Shown here one piece after another: positions 25,282 through 37,028 of a stretch of 64,000 nucleotides of DNA; the stretch's first letter is position 1, and every line of letters starts with the position of its first letter. Source of the DNA: Pyronema omphalodes (lineage: Eukaryota > Ascomycota > Pezizomycetes > Pezizales > Pyronemataceae); contig JAJJXM010000054.1 of the NCBI GenBank assembly GCA_024516155.1, positions 310,001 to 374,000 on the forward strand, given 5' to 3'. The notes beneath the pieces are model-generated. The model did no database searches. It was not told the origin of the DNA and saw nothing but the letters and a program-made list of their open reading frames with translations. The translations under genes and the position numbers were made by a program.

Positions 25282-26691
25282 TTCTCCTCCATTTCCACCG
25301 ACAGCAAAAGTTGTCAATAAGATATCCTCTAATAATACAAAAACTTCCTTTTCAATTTAGAATTGTTTACGTATACTATACCCCTCCACTGCTAATTCAG
25401 ACCACACCTTGACTACAGCTGTGACATGCCATCTCAATCCAATCAATTTTATTCACCACTCTAGCTGGAACCATCATCAAGGAGCTGAAATTGATCCTAT
25501 ACCGTAGTATCGTCCCCATGCTCCGTTTGTTTGTATTTGTATTATATAATTCTTGATCAGTCACCTGTAAGGTTATTACTTCATGGACCCGCACTCGCTA
25601 GCAAATTCTTCCGGGCACCGAGACAACTTTGTCGTGGTGTGTGATACACAGTATCTGTACACACCCGTGGTATATCGAATCAAAGTTCTATAAATACTCA
25701 GAATCCAAGTATAGGTACATTATAATAAACTGTTGGAAAGTTATGACACACGGAATCGGGTTCCTGCATAGGGATATATGCTAGCTATATATGCCAACAC
25801 TACAAAAGTTCTATGCAGGTGGTACCTGGAGGCTCGTGACCTCTGGTAGGGCTTAAAATACCGGCGAGTCTTATGACGAAGGTAAAGTGGTCACTGAATA
25901 CTAGGTTTAGGCAGTACTAAAGGCGATAACAGAGAGAAACACTTGGTTATTCTTTCGTGATAGATAATTATTCGATGCATTGTTGATTTTATGCATTAGG
26001 GTGTTATTCGTCATATCCTCTACGATGCATAAAGAATGTCTCGGGTTATAAAACTCAATTCAGGGTCACCATGGGTTAGCATTTTCAAATAATTCTGTGA
26101 AAATCGCCATAACTATCACATTGCAAGTGTGCATGATTTAATGAAAATAATGATAAGAAATGACCGCCCATTAGCACACTCATGATATTCGTTGTTCCTA
26201 AAGTATTACACGAAATCCATGACAAAATGAATCACATAACAAATGAACCTTTGAATCCCATTCCAAAGCAACTACCCATACATTGCCCGCACGCTGTAAT
26301 CCCATATATCTTCATGCTACACACTCCAGGCATCCATACGCCTCATATTGACTTAGAAATACCATACTTCATCCTAAATTCTCATATACGTCGTCAAAGT
26401 GCCTAACACCTCTAAAGACTATAACGTCAGAATCTCTCGAGTAGAAATAATTCAGGAAAGAAGAACAGCATGTTACTTCAAACAGCTCCATGTACTCTCA
26501 ACAGTTCCTCGGCCTCAGAAAGTTCACATTCAGTGGCTCTTGAGAGTGCAGTTGAGCCGTCATTTGCTTTCCAGTTAACCTGAATGCCCAGTTAAAAAAG
26601 AAGTGCCCCTAGAATATCGCAGTCATGGTAGTCCTCATTTTCATCTCAGGACCATGAGGGATTGTAAAATGACCACATCAGAGGCGTTCGA

Positions 26692-27605
26692 CTATATGCT
26701 TCGTCTGTCGTATTGGGATTGGCGGAGCTTTTTAATGAGATATTTACCAACTCTAAATGGTGAAAGTTGAAACTGAGCCGCAATAAGTAGCGGTGTTATC
26801 CCGCCGTTTTTCTTGATATCCAATGTAGCTCCATGCTCTATGAGTATCTTGACTACCTCCATATGACCTCCTTCAGTTGCAGATAGCAATGGTGCGAGTC
26901 CCCGATTACTGGCCTTGTTCACACCAACACCATCTTGCTCTAATAGCATCATCAGCCTTATTCACATTAACGCCATCTTTCCCTAATAAAATCTTGCCTA
27001 TCTCGGTGTAACCGTTCTTGACTGCTAAAATCAGCGCCGTCCCACTCGGCGGACGAGCTGCAGATCCCCAGTAGCAACGGCCAGGTGAATAGGAAAGTTT
27101 TCAGTAATACATCCTGGATCACTTGATTCTTAGAGAAAATGTAAAGTTGTTCCTCGGGCTCCGAATTAAATTAGAAGCTGTATTGCAAACGGGGTGTGAG
27201 GAATATCTTTGAAGCCAGCTGTGATGTGTATTTTTCCATGACTAGATTGAACGCCATATCTATTTGGTGTTTCGGAACGCCTCAAATGATAATCCCATCT
27301 GGCTACAGCGTATCCGAGAAATGGGTATCGAATGAGGATTTTGTCTTTTAGAGTAAGGACTTCTTGATTGAAGTTATCGAAGGCAATATATGTCATGCAT
27401 GTCGAGGCAATTTCCATATGGCCATTGTCGAACAAAATATCTTTGTCGCATAGCTCTTGAAAGTAATCGTGAAGGGACTTGTGAACGAACCGTACCGTGG
27501 AAGTGGACTCATCAACTATCACTAGCCCGAGACGGCAGCCAAGTAGAAAATGTGTCTCGACAAAATCTTCCACATGAACCTCTTATCCAGCAGATAAGCG
27601 CATAG
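26692..27605 (-). pseudogene. Relic of a NACHT/ankyrin (NLR-like, STAND) protein
   Basis: Minus-strand frame 27573-27166 reads DFVETHFLLGCRLGLVIVDE, then TVRFVHKSLHDYFQELCD, CMTYIAFDNFNQEVL and later FLGYAVARWDYHLRRSE. This is the signature of the winged-helix/linker segment that follows the NACHT domain in fungal ankyrin STAND proteins (compare the usual VRLVH..QEYF and TYLSF motifs). Downstream, ankyrin repeats appear in two frames: GTALILAVKNGYTEIGKILL (about 27045-26970), then LAPLLSATEGGHMEVVKILI with the next repeat GGITPLLIAAQ to 26692. No NACHT P-loop is found upstream and frame changes separate the pieces, so this is a truncated, broken remnant. Intact family members are intracellular sensors, several tied to non-self recognition. 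Confidence 0.8.
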
Positions 27606-28020
27606 TGAATATCCAAATATTTAAGCTCCATTGAGACCGTACGAATAAACTTATATACTTCTTCCCCAGAATAATCGTGATATGAAACCCAGTAAACCCA
27701 CCAGGGCTAATTTACGCACTAATAGAGAAATTGGACTCTTGAAAGATCAGATACCCCTACTTCTGCTAAATCAAAGGTACCAAGATATTCGAAAAAATCA
27801 GTGACTATTTCTCAACCTCGACTTCTAACCATCTGGTCCATCTCTGCGTCGACTTCCCCATCAGACTTGAATCGACCATGTACGCCGCGAATCCCGCGAA
27901 AGTCTGTCGCCACTACCAGTCTACTGTCTGGCAGAAACCATGGAAAAGACTCCATCTAATGCAGTTTTTTCTCGGTTCAAGAAATTGCACTCATGTCTCA
28001 AGGTCTCGCACTATCACTCG

Positions 28021-28135
28021 TGGATCTACAGGCACCCCTGATCCCTTACTTTGCGGGCTTGACGGGCTTCGCGGCCTCAAAGTGCTTGACTGGCTTGACA
28101 TGCTCCGTGGTCTTCATGTGTCTTCGAGGGCTTGA
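28021..28135. repeat. Dispersed repeat, copy 1 (second copy at 28885-29060)
   Basis: Both copies contain a segment of the form acccctga.cccttact followed by several cttga.gggctt units. They are diverged and about 870 bp apart in the same orientation. Confidence 0.5.
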
Positions 28136-30371
28136 TGCGCTCCACAGGCTCAGCACTCTCGGCATTCTTATTTCTTAGTATTCCTCACAATCGAAATCAG
28201 GAACAGTGTTAACTATCTCTGCAACACCGGTAATAGTTTCCAGGACATATGCATATCAGAATTTTGCAACAATAGCAATCACCTATCGTAGCTGGGCAGT
28301 CAAGCTGAGGTACTGTACATATACGGTATCAAACCGCGTGATGAGGTATGATCATAGTTTCCCTGGGATTTTGTTCAAGGGTATGTATCGAGATTTTAAT
28401 TCCGAATCTCGGGTAAACAAAGACATGTCATAGAATACCATCACCGATTGTAACTTACAATAATTTCAACTTCCCCTAGCAATCTCAAGTCGGTAGTCAT
28501 GTTTGTAGGTCTTCCGGAACTGTACTGTTGCAGTGCTGCGTTCCGATATTTCGACTTTCAGCCTCGGGAATCCGTCGTGTCAGATTCACGAATAAGAACA
28601 AGATTCACTAAACAAAACGATACTCATTTCCAAAATAAGGAATTTGAAGAATAAAATACTTTTCCATACCCATTTAAGTTCAGTCAATTCAAATCACAAC
28701 AGTTCCTTCGTTCTTTCACCTCTCCCAAATTATACTTTATACAACCCGTACAAATCCATCCAAGACTCAGCATCTATGCGAGCCTGCGAGCCTGCGAGCC
28801 CAGAACTCCGCAATATCGAACATAGCCTGCAATTTTCTTTAAGCTGTAAGGAGATTGACTTCTGCACTTATGTCCCGCACTGCCACGAGTACATCTATGA
28901 GTACCCCTGAACCCTTACTTCACAGGCTTGATGGACTTGATAAGCGTCACGGGGTGGGCTTGATGGGCTTGATGGGCGGAGTTTTTAGGCTTCACTGTCT
29001 GTTGAGCTTCACGGGGTGGGCTTGTTGGGCACGATGGGCTGAGCGGGAGCTTGGCAAAACTATAATCCGCTGCGTTGTTGCATAGTCTTTAGAACATCTG
29101 AACGGCCCTTACCGTACCATTCCACTCAGCGTTGGCACTCCCTACAACACCGTTTGAAACATTCAGAACCTCAGACAGTGACATCTGATATCCAACGGTT
29201 GACATGAGACATCTATATATAGCTCGGAAACACCAGGAGGATTGTAATTCCTTATTGATCCTTGCGTTAAAATTCAAGAAAGTTCTGTGTTAAACACCAT
29301 CGGAACGATAATAATCGGAATCAATAGATATTAAAGTTACAACCACAAGGGAGTTAACCTTTAATCACTGAGCACTGGCGGTGAAGTGCAAAATCCAAAT
29401 CTAATGTTATGGGATTACTCACTTTATCCTAAACCGAAACCAAGATCAAAACCAAAGGCAGTGCAGCTACATCTTGCGGCTTCCGTATGCCTATCGATTC
29501 ATCGACCGTTGCTATGATATCCCAGAAACTCGACTGAAACTGAGTCGGTACTACGGACTACGGACTTATCACGCACACCTTCTTTCAGGAACACTTCTGG
29601 AATATGCATTTAAAGATGTTATAACTGTGCTTTTACCATAATAACGATTATAGTCATGGTTATATACCAACTGCCAAGAGTATACGTAGCTGGTCAGAAA
29701 AGGGACTGTATAGGTATGGATGTGTGTAAGTTGATCTGAGGATTAATCAATGCCCCTAGAATCAATTTTGGCGTATATAAACAAATTTAACCTCCCAAGT
29801 ATCGACCAGTTTCGGAAGCTTGTGGCGGGAACTTACAGGTTTGTGTTTGTGTTTGTGTTTTATGTTTGTCACCGGTGTTGGTGTTTGCTTAAAACCCTCA
29901 CCCGGGATGTTTGAACTGCAGATACCGAGACTACTGGAACTACTGGGACTATTGAGATTACCGGGACTACCGAGACTACCGAGACTTCTGGGATAGCTAA
30001 GGATGAGTGAATATGGTAGATTCCACAGCCTACAATTTCGGTATTATCACGTGATATATCCGTTTTCTCAGTGCGCAGTGTGCAGCACACGATATCCCCG
30101 GCCACTGATGTATACCAATATATGCTGAAAATCATTCGACTCTCGAGTAACCACTCTACAGCTCGAGCTGGTTATTTCATGGAGAGCGGAATTTATCTGG
30201 ATATAGTACCAAAAATGTCGATGCAATATAACACCCACTGCCATCCATCACTCTATCGCTGTATTTCATCAATCGATATCATGCTGTGTATGTCCTACAA
30301 GATCTGTCTAGATCGTTATGGAGATACAAGTCAGGGTTGAGATATGGGTCAGATGTGCAAATCTGAGTTTT

Positions 30372-30442
30372 TGTTGTCTAAGACAGCTGCGCATGTCTTG
30401 ATCTATAACGGTTCGGATGAGTAGCGGATGTATCGGATACCA
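30372..30442. repeat. Direct repeat, copy 1 (second copy at 30762-30826)
   Basis: The shared elements are ttgttgtctaagac, gcatgtcttga, ggttcgga or gattcgga, and atgtatcggatac, in the same order and orientation. The copies are about 390 bp apart. Confidence 0.6.
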
Positions 30443-32054
30443 CTGCATCGTGCTACGGCTACTAGCTTTGGAAAGATCTCCAATGATAGGGCACGGTTGA
30501 TGAACTGTTCAACTGCGGATTTGGTGATCTGTGATATGCTTAATAAAGCGAGATTAATGAATTGGTATAACCCGTATATGCGGCTGTATTGTAATTTGTT
30601 GAAAATGGTAAAATTCAAGAATTCTGTAGCCTGTATGTATCTTCATCGTCTACTGTTGCTATGTAGGTTATACACGGCCCGCCTATGTTTGATACGGAAA
30701 TTCAATTCCGTGTTGTAATATTTTGGTTATATGGATCAGTCATATGTGAAATTTTTGATATTTTTGTTGTCTAAGACTACGCATGTCTTGACTCTGCCCG
30801 CAACGATTCGGATATGTATCGGATACAAAATCGCCTCAGATGTCACATATGTAACGGTGCTATAGCCTATATTCATTTCCAACCACCCGACATAGTTAAT
30901 GTAAATTGATTTGGTTATCATGATCTGCCGGTCGAGCTGGTTCAGATTTTAAATCCAAAATCTACATATTCTGTGTCACTTGTGGAGATAGTTAGAATCT
31001 TTTGAACCTATCTCCAACCTATAGACGACACGTTAACAGCCGGACGGGGGGAGGGGGGGGAGGGAGGGGGTTGCAAATGAATGTAGCTCGTGCTATGTGT
31101 GCATATAGTGAGCGTGCAAAGGGGAAAAAAAGAAATCTTCCATCAACCTTCTTATACTCGCACAAAATAATACACGCTCAACATCTCCATCTCCATCTCC
31201 GTACCCTTTACATTACACCAGCCATCTCGTATCGTTATTCCAAGCCGAGCCCGCCGAGCCCTCGGAGTCCGAGGCTGCTAAGCCGAGTGAGTCAATCAAT
31301 CGATAAATTACCCACAACGCTACATCTATAACATCCTATACATTCCCCACAGTCCACAAGATGCTGTTGCTGGGTACACAGCTCTAACATCTAACATACA
31401 CTTTTCTTCATCCCTATCTCCAGCCTAGTTACTTATATATAGTCTAGAAGATTCTAGTCGTGCTTCTGGTTCTGGTTCCTGCAGGTTGCCGATACCGGTG
31501 CTGATTGATATGTTCGATCATATAATCTCTGTATATATCCGTGTTCTGACTCCACAGTGCACAACTCGCCACGAGAGGATGGAGGGGGGGTGGAGGTGAG
31601 GGAAGCTGGTCACCCGAGCCCCACTCAGATTCACGGGCCGGCGAGGAGTAATCTGGGGAACAAGGAACAAGGAACAAGGAACAAGCAACTTTGAACTTCG
31701 AACTTCGCTACCTATATATAAGGCTCCGGGTATTAGGTATTTGGTATTAGGTATTAGGTATTAGGTATTTATTACCCACTACCTACCTATCTGGTCCCGT
31801 TTACGACGTTGCAGATATCGATATTAATATTGAACCTAGCTAGCAGGATTATCTTCAACAGCACGTGACATCCGGGGTAATATCACGAGCTGTGCCGGTG
31901 GTAGAAAAAGAATAGTTCCTGCAGTTATGTATTCCGAATATTTTAAATCTTGAATTGCCTAGTTTTTTTTGTTTATATATATATATATATATGTACTTTA
32001 AATCATCAATAGATTCAGCTCAGTGGCTGGATCTGAATCTGGATCTGGTTCTAG

Positions 32055-32080
32055 TTTTTTTTTTTTTTTTTTTTTTTTTT
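32055..32080. repeat. Poly-T tract (26)
   Basis: Uninterrupted T run. A (TA)n stretch lies just upstream at about 31975-31992 and (GGATAA)n at about 32188-32216. Confidence 0.95.
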
Positions 32081-33142
32081 GTCCCCGCGGGTTGCCGAAT
32101 AATCTAATGTCGACAGCCGTGTTCGAACTTCGAACTTCGGGGGACGTTGTACCCGAGTCCGAGTCCAAGCCCGACTCCGGCCAAGTATAAGGATAAGGAT
32201 ATGGATAAGGATAAGGGTGGGGGTTATAGTTTCTATCATGGGTACATACGCGGTACCGAAGTTTCCAGGCTCCAGATATATCGTACCGGTACATAATATT
32301 CCCTATTTCCTATTCAGTATTTCTCATTTGTATTTGACATAGAGTGTTTTTAATATCTTGCCATATCTTATAATCTTACCTCAAAAATCCCAATATTCTA
32401 ATAATTCCAATCTTGAACCACCTATATCGTGGTCATTTTTGCAACCTCAATCACCATCACTATCACTGCTGTATCCCCAGACTAGTCTGTGAGGATGGAT
32501 GGATGGATGGATAATTCTCGCACCCCCCTTGTTCGTTGCTGTGTTCTAGAATGTCACCACTCGCCAGCCGTGTAGGAGGATAAAGGGGGGGGGGGGTGTT
32601 GTACCTGATACATATGGATTCGAATACTAGGCTTTAGTCTTTAGGCTTTAGGCTTCGGGTTTTTCATAGTTGATAGTTGGTAGTTGGTAGTTGATACTTG
32701 ATACTTGATACTTGATATTTTATCTTTATTGTTTATTACTTATTGTTTTGATAGCATATGAAATGAGAATCGATAAGGAACTTTTTTTAGGTGGAGGATT
32801 TGATTATGTTTATGTTTATGTTTATCAATTCACCGATGACGATGACGATGACGATAGAAATATCCAGAATCCAGAATCCAGATATCCAGAATCCAGATAT
32901 CCAGATATCCAGAATCCAGAATCAAGCTATCGATTGCTAAATTTACTATAATTCTATGATTCTATGAGTCTGTAACATGATTCCATGACATTCTACACGT
33001 CTCCGAAAAAAAAAAAATAATGATTATGTCTGTCGATAACCCTCGGAATATCTTTTCCTCCTCCATGTAGATGTATCTCGAACAAAAGAACCCGAAAAGA
33101 ACCTCAAAAGAAACCGAAAAAAAAAACCGAAAACCTCAGCGC

Positions 33143-33223
33143 ATGAACAATATGAACAGTATGAACAATATGAACAATATGAACAATATGAACAATATGA
33201 ACAGTATGAACAATATGAACAGT
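33143..33223. repeat. (ATGAACAAT)n minisatellite
   Basis: About nine 9-bp units, some with the variant ATGAACAGT. Confidence 0.95.
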
Positions 33224-33352
33224 ATATACTGTGTAACAAGTACATAGTACATAGTACAGCAGCAGAAAGACTTTTGAACCTGTGGAAGGGAAGGGCTCTG
33301 TTGGTTCACCGTTCTAGTCTTCTACATATACCATGTGATATCTATGTATACT

Positions 33353-33457
33353 GCCCCCCCCCCCCCCCTCCCACCCACCCTCCCACCCACCCTCCCCCCC
33401 CCCCCTCCCACCCACCCTCCCACCCACCCTCCCACCTACCCTCCCACCTACCCTCCG
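33353..33457. repeat. C-rich (CCCACCCACCCT)n array
   Basis: About 105 bp of nearly pure C with regular CCCACCCACCCT and CCCACCTACCCT units. The minus strand is a strong G-quadruplex candidate. Confidence 0.95.
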
Positions 33458-33494
33458 GGGTTCGGGATCCGGAGTGGAGCGGATCGGATCGGAT

Positions 33495-33715
33495 ATGTAG
33501 GTGTGTATGTAGGTGTGTATGTAGGTGTGTATGTAGGTGTGTATGTAGGTGTGTATGTAGGTGTGTATGTAGGTGTGTATGTAGGTGTGTATGTATGTAT
33601 GTGTAGGTGTGTATGTAGGATGTATGTAGGTGTGTATGTAGGTATGTATGTCTGTAGGTATGTATGTAGGTATGTATGTATGTACGTAGGTATGTAGGTG
33701 TGTATGTAGGTATAT
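33495..33715. repeat. (GTAGGTGTGTAT)n minisatellite
   Basis: About eight near-perfect 12-bp units, then degenerate GTATGTAGGTATGTAT versions up to the (TA)n at 33721. Confidence 0.95.
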
Positions 33716-34044
33716 GTCGATATATATATATATGTATATCTTCCGAAAATTGATAAATTGATAAACAAATAAATTAAGAAATAAACAACCCAGCGCGCCT
33801 CCTTACTTATGTATATACTGATATCACCTGGTCAGGTTCCTTATATCACCGCGCACTGGTCAACATCATCCACAGTGCAAACTGCGCCCGGCGTGCGGCG
33901 TACGCGCACAGATCTGTAGCCCTACCAACGGAGTTTTTATATTTCATAGATTTTCATTTCATTTATTGATTTATTTCGTTTATTGATTTATTTCATTGAT
34001 TGATTTTCATTTATTTCATATATTCCTTCAAATTTCTTCGATCC

Positions 34045-34182
34045 GTGAGTATGGTGAGTATGGTGAGTATGGTGAGTATGGTGAGTATGATGAGTATGGT
34101 GAGTATGGTGAGTATGGTGAGTATGGTGAGTATGGTGAGTATGGTGAGTATGGTGAGTATGGTGAGTATGGTGAGTATGGTG
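34045..34182. repeat. (GTGAGTATG)n minisatellite
   Basis: About 15 units of 9 bp, only one with a base change (GATGAGTATG). High unit identity suggests recent expansion. Confidence 0.97.
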
Positions 34183-34317
34183 ACATAATATATAATTCTG
34201 CAGACGGTTTGGGTACATTTATCGTACGCGGCTGGTATGGAGTTTAAAATACGTCTTTACCTGTCTACGTCTTTACCTCTATTTCCTCTAGTTCCTCTAG
34301 TTCCTCGTAGCGCAGCA

Positions 34318-34345
34318 TAGGGTAGGGTAGGGTAGGGTAGGGTAG
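34318..34345. repeat. (AGGGT)n array, followed by AGGGTAGTAT variants
   Basis: Five to six 5-bp units. It resembles telomeric TTAGGG but lacks the second T, so it is not a standard telomere repeat. Confidence 0.9.
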
Positions 34346-34544
34346 TATAGGGTAGTATAGCATAGGGTAATGATGTGGACTATTGATGGATTATGTCTAC
34401 TGTATATACTGCTATACTGCTATACTGCTATACCTCTCTTTTTTTTGCCTTTTTTTTTTCTTTTTTTTTTTTATTTGGGGTGGGGGGGGGGGGGGGGTTA
34501 TATATATAGTTATATGTATATATCGCCCTCCTAAATAGATCTAT

Positions 34545-34762
34545 GGGGATCAATAAGGATCAATCATCAATCAGGATCAATCATCAATAAGAATCAATCA
34601 TCAATAAGGATCAATAAGGATCAATCATCAATCATCAATCATCAATAAGGATCAATAAGGATCAATCATCAATAAGAATCAATCATCAATCATCAATCAT
34701 CAATCATCAATCATCAATCATCAATCATCAATCATCAATCATCAATCATCAATCATCAATAA
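34545..34762. repeat. (AATCATC)n and AATAAGGATC compound array
   Basis: Alternating AATAAGGATC and AATCATC units, ending in about eleven perfect 7-bp AATCATC units. It is preceded by poly-T and a poly-G run at 34482-34497. Confidence 0.95.
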
Positions 34763-35463
34763 GAAAATATAAAATATCGATTCTCTCACGTTCGGAAGTA
34801 ACAAGTCTATCTACCTAACGGATTGTGCCTGTGCCCTACATACACCATACCATAGCCCCATAGCCTCGTTGTCTGCATGCTGCATGCTGCCGTTTTCCCC
34901 CACAGATAATATGTATGTATGTATGTAGTATGTATGTATGTATGTAGAGCTATCTTTAGTATCGCAGTTTGTATTCCCAGTATTGTAGACATGTATGTAT
35001 AATCCTGGCTCGAACATCCTGGATATCCTGGCTATTCCGACTACATATCCTATATAGCAACAACAGCAGAAGCAGAAGGAAGTATCTGGCCAGCCCCTCG
35101 GAGAAACTTGCTGTTTTTTTTGTTCCTGCGCGCTGTTTATGTTTGCCTTCTTTTCTGTTTTGCGTTTTCTGTTTTCTGTTTTCTGTTATATGTTTTCTGT
35201 TTTCTGTTTTACATACGGCGGTATGGTTGTGTGCATACATGGATACATGGATACAGCACGAATAACTACATACAAGGCAAAAAGGAAAAAGGCAAAAAGG
35301 CAAAAAGGAAACAGGACACAGAAGAGGTAGGAAATATAAAATGTAATTAAAGGCAATCAAAGGCAGAGAGATAGAACAAGAAAAAGAAAAATAAAAGAAA
35401 TAGAAAAAAACAGAAAAAAGAAAAAGAAAAAGAAAAAAATAAAACGTTGCTTTTCGTATATAG

Positions 35464-35530
35464 ACATCCTGCTACATACATCCTGCTACATACATCCTGC
35501 TACATACATCCTGCTACGTACATCCTGCTA
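35464..35530. repeat. (CATCCTGCTACATA)n minisatellite
   Basis: About five 14-bp units, one with a G for A change. Confidence 0.95.
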
Positions 35531-37028
35531 CACCCTGCCGTAATCAAACTCCAGCTACCTATGTCCATATGCCGCGTAAAATGCATAGTGCACACAATAC
35601 TATGCTTCAGACAATTGAAAAACAAAATGGGAAAGAATGGAAAAATAGGACAAGGTTAGTCTGCAGTCTATCCATCCATACATAGAGTGAAGTAAAGTGA
35701 TGTTATAGCTGCTATGCAAATTGTGCAAAGGTTGATTACGCCACGGTTACGCCTGCTGCGATGGGTGCGACGGGTAAGTGTGAATGAGATAATTGATGAT
35801 GCGCAGAGTTGTGGGATGGGTATGTATACAGTCAGTACATAGCACCAGGAGGAGGGGGGACTGGCTGGGTTTATGGTGGAGTGGGTTTGGGTATGGGGAT
35901 TATGGGACGGGACTGTGTTTGGGCATGGGGATTATGGGATTATGGTTGATGGGGATGGGATATGGAATATGGAGTGATTATCGCGTTATTATGGGTCGAT
36001 GGGGGTTTTTGTTTATTTGTCAATTGTATTTCATGATGATATTGATTCGAGTGAATAAATAAATCATCCGACAAACTTTTTTTTTTTTTTTTGCATATCA
36101 CCAAAGTAACTTTACTGTACAGCAACGCTACAGATATTTCCCAATTCCCGCGATCCGATTTTTTTCTTTTCCGATGTTTCCGGATCTTCATCGCATTCTT
36201 TTTCGCTTGTTTGTTAAGCTGCATGTTTGCAGGGTCTGCGTTGCGTTGCGTACACATCGATGCTCTTTCTCACCCGGAGAAGGCGGAAGTGTGGTTACCA
36301 TCGAACTTGCCGCCATCCTTGATCCGGGTTGCGATCTGCATTGGGTTTGCCTAGTAGGGTTACTATGTTGCAGGGATTGCAGGGATTACAGGGGTTCCCC
36401 GCCACCTTTTGTGTACGCGTGCATGATGTTTTTCCGCTGGGAAGCTTGGTGATGTTGGACGGGAAGATTTCAGAAACGCCTTTGAGCTGAGAAAGATGAT
36501 GATGAGAGAATTAATTACAGTTTCTTGCTGACTTTGAAGAATAAAGACTGAATGAATAATTATTAAATGCCTTTCAGGACTGTCTGTTTGATTCACTTTT
36601 TTTTTTTGTAACGGCGGAGTTTGTCTCTATGCTGAATACAACACAACGACTTCACTTCCACGCTTCGGCACCTACCCGAATAAAGTAACTTTCCCCCAAC
36701 GCACCATCATCACCATACCACCATACCATGACATCAACACAGCCCAGGATTACAACCCCGGTAAACTTCAACATGCAACTTGCACAACCGTAGCCATCAC
36801 CTGCGTTAGCTTCATCCCGTGTGTAGAGTGGATTGATATGGGACAGGATGGTACATATAACTACCTTTCGATCTCACCTCCCAGAGACACTCATCTCCAC
36901 AATCTCCATTTCCACATTTATTTACCAACACCATCTCGAGAGAAAAAAAAAATACTTCTTTCCAATACATCATTCGTATACCTCGAAAATCTCCGTTTTA
37001 TATCGCAAATATCTCAATAATCTACGCT

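Larger units (their letters stand above)
20858..26691. other. Simple-repeat-rich intergenic region
   Basis: No gene was recognised. From 20.86 to about 25.3 kb the sequence is packed with short tandem repeats, homopolymers and drifting near-repeats (ACC/CAC runs at 20870-21010, poly-T at 21151-21164, TGTCTT-type repeats near 21370-21410, GAAAT near 22685-22727). The larger arrays are listed separately. Long open frames here (21526-22065, 22757-23209 and antisense) are low-complexity translations of the repeats. 25.3-26.7 kb is ordinary AT-rich sequence. Confidence 0.55.
27606..30990. other. Intergenic with dispersed short repeats, no gene seen
   Basis: No domain-bearing frame or RNA gene was recognised. 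A diverged repeat family with cttgatgggcttgac-like units occurs at about 28021-28135 and 28885-29060. A second pair of about 65-bp direct repeats (ttgttgtctaagac...catgtcttga...cggatac) occurs at 30372-30442 and 30762-30826. TTTGTG repeats lie near 29845-29862 and GGGACTACCGAGACTA-like repeats at 29930-29990. Confidence 0.45.
30991..37028. other. Second simple-repeat-rich region, no gene seen
   Basis: About 6 kb dominated by micro- and minisatellites, homopolymers and drifting near-repeats. No protein motif or RNA gene was recognised. Most long open frames in it are repeat translations. The last 600 bp (36.4-37.03 kb) lose the repeats and form the upstream region of the secreted-protein gene, with a pyrimidine-rich leader at about 36880-36935. 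Confidence 0.55.

Noticed and set aside
33274..33768. Frames of 106-120 codons with Cys-Arg-Cys-Val or Pro/Thr/Tyr repeats
   Set aside because: They arise from the 12-bp GTAGGTGTGTAT and the C-rich arrays, which are open in every frame by periodicity.
33988..34247. His-Thr-His repeat frame on the minus strand and Glu-Tyr-Gly or Ser-Met-Val frames on the plus strand
   Set aside because: All come from the 9-bp GTGAGTATG minisatellite; no unique coding sequence is attached.
34318..34345. Telomere or chromosome end
   Set aside because: The array is only about 28 bp, has a 5-base unit lacking one T, and is flanked by unique sequence on both sides.
34045..34762. Possible CRISPR-like array (regular repeats)
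   Set aside because: Units are head-to-tail with no unique spacers, and the genome is eukaryotic.
35940..36452. Overlapping frames of 87-105 codons before the secreted-protein gene
   Set aside because: No motif, conflicting frames on both strands, and poly-T at 36079-36092 within the region; treated as non-coding.
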